Below are positions 7,937 through 18,500 of a stretch of 64,000 nucleotides of DNA, in pieces. Position 1 is the stretch's first letter. Each line of letters begins with the position of its first letter. The DNA comes from UBA5614 sp963667535 (lineage in GTDB: Bacteria > Cloacimonadota > Cloacimonadia > Cloacimonadales > Cloacimonadaceae). The notes beneath the pieces were generated by a model, which saw only the letters and a program-made list of their open reading frames with translations, was not told the DNA's origin and ran no database searches. Where the stretch lies: assembly GCA_963667535.2 (NCBI GenBank), contig CAXXDU010000002.1:1798001-1862000 (forward strand), given 5' to 3'. A program made the position numbers and the translations under genes.

Positions 7937-10129
7937 ATGAGGCATAATCTTGGAAATCTGATTCTGGTTATGATTTTGATTATGCTGAGTAGTGCTCTGG
8001 TTGGCACCGATTTACGAACCATTAGATTACAATTAAAATGGAAACATCAGTTTCAGTTTGCCGGTTACTATGCTGCTGTGGAAAAGGGCTATTACCGTGA
8101 TGTGGGTTTTGATGTTAAATTGCTGGAACTGGATGATACAGAGACTCCTTTTGATGCTGTAACGAGTGGTAAAGCAGAATTTGGAACCAGTACCACAGAT
8201 ATCATATTGGCTCGTTCTGCCGGAAAGAAAGTGGTTGTCTTAGCTTCTATCTTCCAACACTCTCCTCATGTCTGGATTACCTTAAAAAAATCGGGTATCT
8301 TCTATGCCCAGGATCTAGTGGGAAAAAGGATTGCAGTAGAACCGGGAGCTGCTGAATTATATGCTTTCCTGATAGCTGAAGGTGTAGCGCTGAATCGATG
8401 TTTCATAGAAGATTATGACTTTAACATAAACAATCTGAGCAATGGGAAGCTTGATGCAATATCAGCTTATTCCACAGATGAGCCGTATTTCTTTGCTCAG
8501 AATGGAGAAGCAGTTAATACTCTATATCCTTCCTCCGCAGGTATTGATTTTTACGGGGATTTGCTATTTACCAGTGAAGATATGATAAAGAAAGAGCCTC
8601 AGGTAGTTAAGAAATTCAGGGCAGCTTCTTTGAAAGGCTGGTCCTATGCCATGAGACATCCTGAAGAGATTGTCAGATTGATTTATTACAAGTATGATAA
8701 AAGACATTCTTTGGAACATCTGCGGTTTGAAGCAAATCAGATGCAAAAACTCATACTGCCTGATGTTGTCGAAATCGGTTATACAAATCCCGGCAGATGG
8801 GAAGCTATCCTGACTCAGTATAAGAAACTTGGCAGAGTGGACAAATCCTCCACGATAGAAGGGCTATTGTATGCCGATTATGATAAACATGGCGTTAAGA
8901 TACCGTGGAATATCATTATTATATTCTCGATAGCATTAATAATAGCTTTTAGTTTTCTCTATATCTTTTACCGGTCCAGTAAAAGCCTGAGGAAAGAGAT
9001 TCTGAAGAGAGAAAATATTCAAAAGGAATTAGCAGTCAGCGAAGCATTATACCGTTCAATTCTAAGAGCATCACCTGATAATATTACAGTAACAGATCTA
9101 CATGGGGTAATCCGGATTGTATCAAAAGCAGCCCTGCAGATGTTGGGATGCGATATGGAATGTGAGATAATCGGCAGAAATGTGAGCGAATTCACCCACC
9201 CGGATGATTTGGAACGAGTTAAGAAGAGATCAGCCAGAATGCTCGAGGGTATTCTGAATGAGCCGGAAGAATACCGTTTACTTAGAAAGGATGGCACAAT
9301 TATTGATACAGAATTAAATGCTGAAATCATTAAAGACGCCAATGGTAACAATTCCGGTATAGTGATGGTCGTGAGGAATATTCAGGAACGGAAGCAAAGG
9401 GATGCTGAAATCAAACTGAAAAACGCCGAACTTACAAAAACAAATGCTGAGAAGGACAAATTCTTTTCAATCATCTCTCATGATTTACGCAGTCCCTTCC
9501 ATACATTTTTGGGGTTAACCCAATTGTTATTGGAAGATATCGGCAGCTTTGACCAAAACAAAATTCAACACTTTGCGGTTATTTTAAATAAGAGTGCTGC
9601 CAGGTTGTATCGTCTATTGGAAAACCTGCTGGAATGGTCGAGAGTAGAACGGGGTCTAATAGTTCCCAAACCAAGCGAATTTTCCATTAATACAGCAATT
9701 GAAGATATACTTAAGATGTTTAAGGATTCCACCCAATTGAAAAACCAAACCATAGTAACCGGTCTATCGAAGGATGTTATGGCATTTGCAGACTACCAAA
9801 TGACCGAAACAATCCTGAGAAACCTGCTCTCCAATGCAGCTAAATTTACTCCTAAAGGTGGAACCATCACAATTTCCACAAGTCAGCTTACAGAAGAATT
9901 TGTTAAAATTACCATTACAGATACAGGTATCGGTATGAACAAAGACATTCTGGATAATCTATTCAGAATTGATGCAAATATCAACCGCCCGGGTACCGAA
10001 GGAGAATCAAGCACAGGCTTGGGCTTGCTCTTATGCAAAGAGTTTATCGAATTGAATGAGGGTACATTTAGTATTAGTTCTTTAGAGGGTAAGGGAAGCG
10101 AGTTTTCATTTACTTTGAAAATTGCTTGA
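7937..10129 (+). CDS. Sensor histidine kinase with periplasmic NMT1/THI5-like binding domain
   Basis: Residues 1-22 form a signal peptide. Residues ~25-315 are an ABC-type solute-binding domain of the NMT1/THI5-like class, with LKWKHQFQFAGYYAA, the typical opening of that family. One transmembrane helix (about 329-348) leads to a PAS domain (about 365-495). The HisKA domain has phospho-acceptor His515 in FFSIISHDLRSP. The ATPase domain has an N box (LRNLLSNAAKFTP), G1 (DTGIGMN) and G2 (STGLGLLLC). The likely role is sensing a small molecule such as a thiamine-pyrimidine precursor or another NMT1-type ligand; the ligand is inference only. No receiver gene is adjacent, so it is an orphan kinase here. 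It has its own promoter and sits just after the RAYT/REP locus. Confidence 0.92.
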   Translation: MRHNLGNLILVMILIMLSSALVGTDLRTIRLQLKWKHQFQFAGYYAAVEKGYYRDVGFDVKLLELDDTETPFDAVTSGKAEFGTSTTDIILARSAGKKVVVLASIFQHSPHVWITLKKSGIFYAQDLVGKRIAVEPGAAELYAFLIAEGVALNRCFIEDYDFNINNLSNGKLDAISAYSTDEPYFFAQNGEAVNTLYPSSAGIDFYGDLLFTSEDMIKKEPQVVKKFRAASLKGWSYAMRHPEEIVRLIYYKYDKRHSLEHLRFEANQMQKLILPDVVEIGYTNPGRWEAILTQYKKLGRVDKSSTIEGLLYADYDKHGVKIPWNIIIIFSIALIIAFSFLYIFYRSSKSLRKEILKRENIQKELAVSEALYRSILRASPDNITVTDLHGVIRIVSKAALQMLGCDMECEIIGRNVSEFTHPDDLERVKKRSARMLEGILNEPEEYRLLRKDGTIIDTELNAEIIKDANGNNSGIVMVVRNIQERKQRDAEIKLKNAELTKTNAEKDKFFSIISHDLRSPFHTFLGLTQLLLEDIGSFDQNKIQHFAVILNKSAARLYRLLENLLEWSRVERGLIVPKPSEFSINTAIEDILKMFKDSTQLKNQTIVTGLSKDVMAFADYQMTETILRNLLSNAAKFTPKGGTITISTSQLTEEFVKITITDTGIGMNKDILDNLFRIDANINRPGTEGESSTGLGLLLCKEFIELNEGTFSISSLEGKGSEFSFTLKIA

Positions 10130-10203
10130 CTTAATATACCAAAATTGCTATTAGTCCTCACGTTAAGATTTGTACTTACAACAATTGAAATGAGGAAAAT
10201 ATT

Positions 10204-11034
10204 ATGTTTGAATTACCGGAATTGGTTATACTAGCGCGGCAATTTGACACGACGCTGAAAGGTAAGGTTATTACGCAGGGGGTTTTAGGGAATTCTCCTC
10301 ATAAATTTGTATGGTACAATCAAACACATGAAGAATTTGCTCAATTAATGGAAAACAAAAGAATCGGAAGCACTACAGTTAAGGGCAGATGGTTATTTGT
10401 AAATATTGAACCCGGCTATGTAATGGTTTTAGGTGAACTTGGAGGGAAGATTTATCATCACACCTCGATGGAAAAAGCACCTGATAAATATCACTTGTTG
10501 CTCAAGTTTAAGGGTGGAAGTCAATTGAGTGTAATCATACAAATGTGGGGTGCGATAGAATTGTATAAAAAAGGTGATGAGTTAAAAAGAGAATATGTCA
10601 AAGATATGAATCCCACCCCGGCAGACAATTCTTTCACATATACATATTTTGAAAAGCTTATTAATAAAATCAAAGCCGGACCAAAACGTAGCGTGAAAAG
10701 CCTTCTGACGCAGGAACAGACCATACCCGGACTAGGCAATTCAATTGCCCAGGATATCATGTTCAGGGCAAGATTAAACCCCAAACGCCCAATACCGGAA
10801 CTAACACCGGTTGAAGTAATCAGATTATATAAATCAATCTGCCAGACCTTCTATTCTGTTGTCTCTCAGGGTGGACGTTATGATGAAACGGATTTACATG
10901 GACAAGCCGGCAGATACAAAAGGCTAATGGACAAACATACAGTAGGAAAACCCTGTCCGATATGTAAAACCATCATTGAAAAAATGAGTTATTTAGGCGG
11001 AACTATTTACTTTTGTCCAAGCTGTCAGAAGTAA
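10204..11034 (+). CDS. Fpg/Nei-family DNA glycosylase-like protein lacking the N-terminal proline
   Basis: The fold is clearly that of formamidopyrimidine-DNA glycosylase. It has an ELPE N-terminal helix, the H2TH segment PGLGNSIAQDIMFRARLNP (about residues 178-196) and a C-terminal zinc finger with two CxxC pairs 16 residues apart (CPIC ... CPSC). The catalytic proline at position 2 is replaced by Phe (MFELPE instead of MPELPE). The position of E. coli Lys57 appears to be Arg in 'VKGRWLF', and the zinc-finger Arg that contacts the flipped base appears to be Gly. The acidic residues Glu3 and Glu6 are kept. Related MxELPE proteins lacking the proline exist in other bacteria (from memory). It may be a DNA-binding or altered-specificity repair protein. 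A ribosome site GAGGAAAA precedes the start. Confidence 0.85.
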   Translation: MFELPELVILARQFDTTLKGKVITQGVLGNSPHKFVWYNQTHEEFAQLMENKRIGSTTVKGRWLFVNIEPGYVMVLGELGGKIYHHTSMEKAPDKYHLLLKFKGGSQLSVIIQMWGAIELYKKGDELKREYVKDMNPTPADNSFTYTYFEKLINKIKAGPKRSVKSLLTQEQTIPGLGNSIAQDIMFRARLNPKRPIPELTPVEVIRLYKSICQTFYSVVSQGGRYDETDLHGQAGRYKRLMDKHTVGKPCPICKTIIEKMSYLGGTIYFCPSCQK

Positions 11035-11270
11035 CATCATTCATTCTGTTTAGCAGGATAATTCCTACGTTAATTTCCTCATACCTGCAATTAACCACCT
11101 TAAACATTAATACACACGCCGATGACACCCTGGTCTTATGAATGGGGAGAAGCGTGTTAATTACTTGACAAAAAACTATTAGCAAAAGCCTTGTCTAATT
11201 GCTATCAAGCTTATTTTACAACAACATAGTTTGTTATAGATATAATCATATTTATAGATTTGAGGAAAAC

Positions 11271-12479
11271 ATGAAATTTGAACATGAACTGAAAGTAATT
11301 CGCAAGGGTGTTGAAGAAATCATTCCTGAAGAAGAATTAATTAAAAAACTGGAAAAGTCAGAAAAGACAGGTAAACCCCTTAGAATTAAATATGGCATTG
11401 ACCCTACAGGATATGATGTACATATCGGGCATTTGGTACCTATACGTAAGATGCGTGAGTTTCAGGATCTGGGGCATACGGGCGTAATCATCATAGGTGA
11501 TTTTACAGCTCAGATCGGAGACCCGACGGGTAGAGATGAATCCAGACCACCTTTAAATGCCGAGATGGTAAAATCCAATAGTGAAAAGTATATGGAACAG
11601 CTTTTTACCGTACTTGATGCTTCGAAAACAGAAGTAAGACTGCAAAGCGAGTGGTTCGGCAAAATGGGTATGATGGATGTGCTTAAGCTGATGGGAAAAT
11701 TTACTCTGGCACAATTCATGGCGCATGATACATTCCGTAACAGATATGAACAGGGTTTACCCCTTGGCATGCACGAAATTATGTATCCCATCCTGCAAGG
11801 TTATGACTCTGTAGCGATTGAATCGGATGTGGAACTGGGTGCTACTGAGCAAAAGTTTAATATCCTCTGTGGCAGAGATATGCAACGTATCTATGGGATG
11901 GAACAACAGATTGCCGTGCTGTCTCCAATATTGCTTGGAACTGACGGTATTCAGAAAATGGGTAAATCCATGAATAATTACATTGCTGTGTTTGATACAC
12001 CTAATGACAAATTCGGCAAAGTGATGTCCATTCCTGATGCTTTAATTCTGAATTACTTCAATTATGCTACTAAGCTTGATCCTGATGAGATAGAAAAGAT
12101 AAAGAAAGAACTGGCAACCGGGATAAACCCAATGATATACAAGAAAATGCTGGCACGGGAAATTGTAAAACTTTATCATGGGGAAGAGGCTGGCATGGAA
12201 GCTCAGTCAGCATTTGAGAAGGTCTTTAGCAACAAGGAACTTCCTGACGATATTCCAGAAATTACCATGACTGATGACAAAATAAAGATGATAAGACTTC
12301 TTGTAGATAATCAGCTTTGTGCATCCAATAGTGAAGCGAAGAGGATGATTATGCAAAATGCGGTTACCGTTGATGGTGAGAAATGGTCAGATGTGGAAGG
12401 AGATTTGCAAATAACAGATGGACTTGTAATTAAAGTCGGAAAGCGAAAGTACTTACAGATAAAGAAAGATCAAGGATAA
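11271..12479 (+). CDS. tyrS: Tyrosyl-tRNA synthetase
   Basis: This class I aminoacyl-tRNA synthetase charges tRNA-Tyr. The class I HIGH motif is at residues 51-54 (DVHIGHLVP), followed by the TyrRS-type block GDFTAQIGDPTGR. The KMSKS equivalent is KMGKS in GIQKMGKSMNN. A C-terminal S4 RNA-binding domain is seen in 'LCASNSEAKRMIMQNAVTVDGEK'. At 402 residues it fits the family. I chose the ATG at 11271 because GAGGAAA lies just upstream and homologues start about here; the frame is open to 11199 but without a ribosome site. It heads a run with the site-2 protease-like gene (9-base gap) and glnA. Confidence 0.95.
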   Translation: MKFEHELKVIRKGVEEIIPEEELIKKLEKSEKTGKPLRIKYGIDPTGYDVHIGHLVPIRKMREFQDLGHTGVIIIGDFTAQIGDPTGRDESRPPLNAEMVKSNSEKYMEQLFTVLDASKTEVRLQSEWFGKMGMMDVLKLMGKFTLAQFMAHDTFRNRYEQGLPLGMHEIMYPILQGYDSVAIESDVELGATEQKFNILCGRDMQRIYGMEQQIAVLSPILLGTDGIQKMGKSMNNYIAVFDTPNDKFGKVMSIPDALILNYFNYATKLDPDEIEKIKKELATGINPMIYKKMLAREIVKLYHGEEAGMEAQSAFEKVFSNKELPDDIPEITMTDDKIKMIRLLVDNQLCASNSEAKRMIMQNAVTVDGEKWSDVEGDLQITDGLVIKVGKRKYLQIKKDQG

Positions 12480-12488
12480 TCATATAAA

Positions 12489-13121
12489 ATGATAATGTTA
12501 CTATTCAAATTTGGCATGATTGCTGTAATCTTCTATTCCATTATCTTTCATGAAATCAGCCACGGTTTAGCTGCTTTATGGCTGGGTGATGACACTGCCA
12601 AGCGCAGAGGCAGGCTGAGCCTGAATCCTCTGTCTCATATTGATTGGTTTGGTACGGTAATCCTACCATTAGTCTTTTACTATACAGCCGGGTTTGTCTT
12701 GGGATATGCCAAACCTGTACCTATCAATCCTTATAACTTTAAGAACTTTAAAACAGATACCGGTTTAACCGCCATGGCAGGACCGCTTTCGAATATATTG
12801 ATAGCAATTCTGTTTGCATTAGTTTTTCATATCAGCGGAAGCAATTCTATACTCGGGGCAATCAGTGTGCCAATCGTTCAAATTAATCTGTTTTTGGCAC
12901 TATTAAATATGATTCCAATTCCACCTCTGGATGGCAGTAAGGTTTTGGGTATATTCCTTTCTGATGATGCATACTTTAAATACACTGCACAGGAGAGAAC
13001 GGGAATGATAGTCTTTTTTGCTATATTATTGATTTCCAATATGTTCCATCTGGATTTATTCGGCAGATTTATCGGACCTATAATTACCTTTCTGTCCGGG
13101 CTATTGGGCATACCATCATAA
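12489..13121 (+). CDS. Site-2 protease family (M50) membrane protein
   Basis: This 210-residue polytopic protein has the zinc-binding HExxH motif at residues 21-25 (FHEISHG) in its first helix. The distal metal ligand is Asp148 in the block NMIPIPPLDGSKV. This is the short YwhC-like subgroup of the M50 family, which lacks a PDZ domain. A conserved GRLSLNPLSHID block follows the first helix. Members cleave transmembrane substrates within the membrane, but the substrate of the short subgroup is generally unknown. It lies 9 bases after tyrS and 32 bases before glnA, so cotranscription is likely. A second ATG two codons in (12495) is an equally possible start. Confidence 0.88.
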   Translation: MIMLLFKFGMIAVIFYSIIFHEISHGLAALWLGDDTAKRRGRLSLNPLSHIDWFGTVILPLVFYYTAGFVLGYAKPVPINPYNFKNFKTDTGLTAMAGPLSNILIAILFALVFHISGSNSILGAISVPIVQINLFLALLNMIPIPPLDGSKVLGIFLSDDAYFKYTAQERTGMIVFFAILLISNMFHLDLFGRFIGPIITFLSGLLGIPS

Positions 13122-13153
13122 TATATACTATAATAACATAAATTGGAGATACA

Positions 13154-14575
13154 ATGGACGTCAAACAACTTAAGAAAATGATTTCCGAAAGCGATGTCAA
13201 AGCCATAGACCTGCGTTATTGCGGTCTTGACGGCAAATGGTATCACATCACATTTCCTCCCCGCAGACTCGATTTTGTTTTAGAGCGTGGAGTATCATTT
13301 GATGGTAGCAGTATTCCCGGTATGAGAGCAGTGGAATCCGGTGATATGATTTTAATGCCGGACATTTCATCGGCGCATATTGACCCTTTCTTTGCCACAA
13401 CCACACTAAGTATTCTATGCTCAATCTGTGATGCAGAAACCCGTAAGGGAGTCAAGAAAGACCCTCGCAGCGTAGCTCAAAGAGCTCATGACTATTTAAT
13501 CAGCACAGGTATAGCCGATAATTCTCTTTGGATTCCTGAGTTTGAATTTCATCTGCTGGACAGCGCAGAATATATGTATGATGATTTCAGTGCAGGTTAT
13601 ACCCTGTCTTCTTCTGAAAGCAAACAGGCTTTACCAGATGATTTTGATGACGGAGATGCTGTTTCTCAGCAGGATGTGAAAGGTTATCATATGATGGTTC
13701 CGCATGACAGGTTTTATGAAGTGCGCCAGGATATGGTTGATACTATGGAGGAAATGGGGATAAATATCCGCTATCATCACCATGAAGTTGGTTTGTCCTC
13801 TCAGCAGGAGATTGAAACTGAATTACTGAGCTTTCCCAAGATATGCGATGATACTATGGTAATCAAGGATATTATCCGCAGGACAGCTTTAGAAAACGGC
13901 TTAACTGCTACGTTTATGCCAAAACCAATATACAATCAAGCCGGTAATGGGATGCACTTTCACATCATGCTGCATAAAAAAGGTAAGAACATATTTTATA
14001 AGAAAGGCGGATACGCTGATCTATCCAAAGAAGCCATGTATTTCATTGGTGGTATCCTGAAGCATGGTAAAAGCATTGTAGCTTTTACCAATCCCAGTAC
14101 AAATTCTTTTAAACGATTACTTCCAGGGTTTGAAGCGCCTGTTAAGCTGTTCTTTGGACTGGCAAACCGTAGCGCTGCCATCCGTATTCCTAAATACGTT
14201 ACAGACCCCACAACCAAACGGTTTGAATTCAGAACCGGTGATGGTACCTGCAACCCTTATCTGGCAATGAGCGCACTCTTGATGGCTGGTCTGGATGGTA
14301 TTAAGAACAAGATTGACCCAACCAAGTATAACTTTGGTCCCTTTGATGATAATGTATTTGAGTGGTCTGCTGAGAAAAAGGCTACTCTCGAATCCATACC
14401 GGCAGACATGAAAGAAGCTATGCTGGCTTTAAAAGAAGACCATGCATACCTGACTGCAGGCAGTGTCTTTAATGAAGAACTCATAGAGAGTTACATCAAA
14501 CTGAAAATGAAAGAACACGATGCGGTTAATAACCGACCTCATCCATACGAAATGGTTTTATATTATAATCAATAA
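13154..14575 (+). CDS. glnA: Glutamine synthetase, type I
   Basis: The enzyme makes glutamine from glutamate, ammonia and ATP. Both GSI domains are present: the N-terminal beta-grasp with VSFDGSSIPG (about residue 48), and the catalytic domain with EFEFHLLD (about 128), HHHEVGLSSQQEIE (about 215), AGNGMHFHIMLHKKG (about 264) and NRSAAIRIPKY (about 340). The FEFRTGDGTCNPYL block is where the usual 'E.R..D...NPYL' active-site arginine lies. Length 473 is normal. The NLYDLP tyrosine adenylylated in GSI-beta enzymes is not seen; the region reads DDNVFEW, which argues against AMP control. GGAG lies 9 bases before the ATG. It is the last gene of the tyrS run. Confidence 0.96.
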   Translation: MDVKQLKKMISESDVKAIDLRYCGLDGKWYHITFPPRRLDFVLERGVSFDGSSIPGMRAVESGDMILMPDISSAHIDPFFATTTLSILCSICDAETRKGVKKDPRSVAQRAHDYLISTGIADNSLWIPEFEFHLLDSAEYMYDDFSAGYTLSSSESKQALPDDFDDGDAVSQQDVKGYHMMVPHDRFYEVRQDMVDTMEEMGINIRYHHHEVGLSSQQEIETELLSFPKICDDTMVIKDIIRRTALENGLTATFMPKPIYNQAGNGMHFHIMLHKKGKNIFYKKGGYADLSKEAMYFIGGILKHGKSIVAFTNPSTNSFKRLLPGFEAPVKLFFGLANRSAAIRIPKYVTDPTTKRFEFRTGDGTCNPYLAMSALLMAGLDGIKNKIDPTKYNFGPFDDNVFEWSAEKKATLESIPADMKEAMLALKEDHAYLTAGSVFNEELIESYIKLKMKEHDAVNNRPHPYEMVLYYNQ

Positions 14576-14585
14576 ACTGATTAAT

Positions 14586-14619
14586 AAACCCGGTATTCTA
14601 TGCCGGGTTTATTTTTTTC
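14586..14619 (+). terminator. Rho-independent terminator after glnA
   Basis: An 8-bp stem AAACCCGG / CCGGGTTT with a 9-base loop is followed by a T-rich tract (ATTTTTTTC). It starts 10 bases after the glnA stop. Confidence 0.88.
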
Positions 14620-14705
14620 TTGCACAAATAAGCGAATGCCTGTCAGTATACATTTGTTAAAACAAAAGTGTTAAACTTAACCTCAATTGATATTTGGAGT
14701 TTGAT

Positions 14706-15482
14706 ATGAAAGCAGTTGATATAATGATAAAACAAGGATATTGGTTGTTTAGATTCAGAAGTTATTTACCTTTGCTTCTGTTAGGATTTGTTTTGGTGAG
14801 CCTATGGTTTCAAAGACAAATTTATACTACTGAAAATATCTGGTTTGATTTGTGCTGCTTAATGGTTGCACTATGCGGAGAATTAATCAGAACTCTGGCG
14901 GTAGGCTATTCTGCTGATAGAACATCCGGACGAAATACGAAACAACAAGTTGCTGATGAGATTAATACAACAGGTATTTATTCACTGATGAGACATCCAC
15001 TTTATGTAGGCAATTTCTTCATGTGGCTGGGTATCGCATTATATACGCGTATATGGTGGTTGGTATTAATCTTCATTCTCGTTTACTGGCTTTATTATGA
15101 GAGAATTATCATGGCTGAAGAGAATTTTCTGGAAAGCAAATTTGGAGAAGACTATCTGCCATATACTAATCATATTTCTTGCATAATTCCCAAATTCTCT
15201 AATTACGTTCAAAATAAATACTACTTTAGGATAAAGAAGGTACTGCGTCAGGAAAACTCGAGCCTGTTCGGGTTGGTTGCAGTTTTCCTTTTGATTGAGT
15301 TTTATCAGGATTTGATTAGCAGGCAAACACTGATTCCGGAAGTGCACTGGTTGGTAATCGGTTCTGTCAGCTTAGTTATGTATTTGACCTTGAGAGTTTT
15401 GAAGAAGAAAACCCGGATTTTACACAATGATGTACAAAAACAGAAAAGCGATTATAAGGAATATTTATTGCAAATAAAATAA
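14706..15482 (+). CDS. Isoprenylcysteine carboxyl methyltransferase-like (PEMT/ICMT superfamily) membrane protein
   Basis: This membrane protein of 258 residues carries the ICMT/phospholipid-methyltransferase signature TGIYSLMRHPLYVGNFFMWLG (about residues 90-112) and the following E-rich segment 'YYERIIMAEENFLESKFGEDYLPY', which is typical of the SAM-binding C-terminal half of these enzymes. Hydrophobic helices lie near 20-36, 47-62, 103-130 and, unusually, again at 190-230. That gives an added C-terminal pair. The substrate, a lipid or a small prenyl-like thiol, cannot be told. I place the start at the ATG 7 bases after GGAG; the upstream TTG is unlikely. The gap to the first C25-like gene is only 24 bases, so they may be cotranscribed. 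Confidence 0.8.
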   Translation: MKAVDIMIKQGYWLFRFRSYLPLLLLGFVLVSLWFQRQIYTTENIWFDLCCLMVALCGELIRTLAVGYSADRTSGRNTKQQVADEINTTGIYSLMRHPLYVGNFFMWLGIALYTRIWWLVLIFILVYWLYYERIIMAEENFLESKFGEDYLPYTNHISCIIPKFSNYVQNKYYFRIKKVLRQENSSLFGLVAVFLLIEFYQDLISRQTLIPEVHWLVIGSVSLVMYLTLRVLKKKTRILHNDVQKQKSDYKEYLLQIK

Positions 15483-15506
15483 TCTTTACATAGTAGGGGT
15501 TGGTAT

Positions 15507-18500
15507 ATGAAAAAGATTACTATCTTGATACTATTGACGCTTTATGTACAAGTAATTGCAATATCATTATGGGCAGTAAATCAATCAATCGCAAAGCCTT
15601 TTGCTATTGGCACTAAAACAGCAAGTTCTATGGATATTCAATTCAAAGTTCCTGATTTTGAAATTGAAGAATCAGTTGTAGCAGGCGTAACCTATAAAAA
15701 AGTTAAGATAGATAATGCCGGATATTTAATGGAAACAGGCATGCCTGAATTGCCAATCTTAACGACTACGATTGCTATACCCAATCATGGACAGGTCCGT
15801 GTAGAGCTAGTAGATACACACCAAAAGATGATTCAACACGTGATTCCTTATCCTTCACAAGATGGCGACATAGAAGATACATCCAGGAATTTGTCATTGA
15901 ATCAGGCTTTTTATCAAGGTACGGATGTTTATCCACAGGAAGTAATTAAGTGCAGTGAACCACAAATCCTGAGAGACTTCAGATTAGTCACGGTTCAGAT
16001 TCAACCTTTTGCCTGGAATGCGACGACACATGAGCTGATAGTGCGGGACCAGGTTGATTTCAGACTTAATTTTACAGATACACCGGGATTAAATGAATTA
16101 GAAGGTCCACAGGTAATCTCATCGAGTTTTGCCAATATTTATGAATCAACAATCTTGAACTTCGATGACTACCGAAATGCAATGGTGGCTAATACCCCTC
16201 CTCGCTATTTAATGATTTATGGAGCATATACCAATCAGGCATTTTTAACCAGTTTGAATGATTTTGTCTTCTGGAAGAAGCAAAAAGGTGCAGATATAAG
16301 ATTGGTCAGCACTATTGTTACAGGGATGAGCTCATCTTCAATTAAAAACTATATTCAGAATATCTATAATGATGTGAATGCACGTCCTGATTATATTGTA
16401 TTGATAGGTGATGTAACCGGTTCATTTTCCATCCCTACTTTTACGGAGGCATGGTCTGGTTATAGCGGTCATGGAGATTATCCTTACACGCATTTAGCCG
16501 GTAACGACTATCTTGGTGACGTCTTTATTGGCAGAATATCGGCTGAAAGCATAGCCCTATTGGATATCATTTTCTCAAAAGTTTATGCTTATGAAAAAAA
16601 CATAGATGTAAATTCGGCTCAGTGGCTAAACAGTATGTTACTGGTTGGAGATACAAATCCATCCGGTATTGGTGTTCAGTATACAATGAAGAACATCAGG
16701 GACATGAGTTTTGTTAACAACCCTGATTATACATATTATGAACTATATGGAGATCCATCACCATCTTCAATGGATGCCGGGATTAATGCGGGAGTAGGAT
16801 TTTTCTGGTACAGGGGATATGCCGGAATGAGCGGTTGGAATCCCGGAGGTTCTCAGGTCAATGGCGCAAAACTACCCCATTCAATAATGCTTACAGATGC
16901 TACAGGTAATTTTGCTGGAGGCACCGGAACAACCGAAGCATTTATTCGTCAGGGTACAACGGATGTTCCAGCCGGAGCAGTTACCGCTATCGGTATGGAA
17001 ACATCGCAAACAAGTACTATGTGCAATAATGCCCTGGAAAGAGGCATGGGGAATGGCTTATTTATAAACAATATGCGCAGTATGGGCGAAGCGTTGTTAA
17101 ATGGTAAACTATATCTGAGTCAGATGTACGGACAAAACCACACGTCTGTGGCAAATTACTCAAATCACTGGTGTAACCTGATGGGGGATCCTACTATGGA
17201 AGTATATTGTGGGATACCCGGCACATTCATGACCAATGCTCCAGCCTCTCTGGCATTTGGCACTAATAACCTTGTGTTGTTTTTGACTGACCAGAATTCA
17301 GTTCCTGTTAAGGAAGCCTGTGTGACAGTAAGCCAGAATAGTGTAATCCAAGCCAGAGGCTATTCTGATATAAGCGGTAGAGTTGTTTTATTTCTTAGTC
17401 CTGCTCTTAGTGCAGGCACAGCCGTTGTTACTGTATCCAAGCATAATTATAAACCGCTTCAACAAATGATAAGTATCAGTGATACAGGGTCCATGGTATC
17501 AGGAATGCCAATGATTAATGATGATATGATTGGTAGTTCCATTGGTAATGGTAACTTGGTAGCTAACAGTGGTGAAACACTGGAAATATCGTTTTCATTA
17601 CTTAATGTAGTTTCTGAGAATTTCAATAATGTAACAGGATATGTTACTTGCTTAAGCCCATATATAGCATTAGTTGATAGTATGATTCACTTTGGTAATG
17701 TTGATGCGGGTCAAACTATATATTCATTTGCACCAATTATAACGCATGTCGCAACAGGATGTCCTGACAATACATTAATTCGTTTTGATTTGCATTTGAC
17801 CGATGCATCTGAATCAATGTATGAATTAAATGTTTTTATCACCGTAACAGATGCGTTTATGTCTTTTGTTGCATATCAGGTGAACGATGGTAATAATCAG
17901 GTTCTGGACCCGAGTGAGACAGCACCGTTTGGTATAACTCTGAAGAATAATGGTACTGTTCCTGTAAATGATCTTTACGGTCTGCTAATCACCCAAAATA
18001 GCTTTGTTCAGGTTCAGGATAGCATTGGATTCTTCGGTAACATATTGGTTGGCGAACAAGTTATGCCTACATCTGACTTTTATCAGCTATATGGACACTC
18101 CCGGTTGCTTCCCGGCATGATAATACCGATGTGGCTGAAGCTCTATAATACAGCCGGATTTCTGCAATGGTTAGATTTTACTCTTACAGTCGGAGCGGTA
18201 ACATCAACTGACCCGGTCGGACCCGATGCTTATGGTTACGTCATCTATGATGTTACTGATGTTATTTACGAAGATTGTCCCACATATTCATGGGTGGGAA
18301 TTGCCCCTGCAGAAGGTGGTCAGGGTACAATGATACCTTTTTTTGATAGTACAGTTGATGTAGATGGAGACGCTGATGGTGCTATATCAACAATTGGCGT
18401 AACATTACCTTTCTCCTTTCGATTCTATGGGATACTATACGACCAGATAACTGTATGCTCCAATGGTTTTATCGCCATGGGAATGACTTCGAACGGGAAT

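Noticed and set aside
11199..11270. Longer start for tyrS
   Set aside because: The extra 24 codons have no ribosome site and no family similarity, whereas GAGGAAA precedes the ATG at 11271.
12900..13153. Possible glutamine or nitrogen riboswitch before glnA
   Set aside because: The gap before glnA is only 32 bases, and the sequence further upstream is coding for the site-2 protease.
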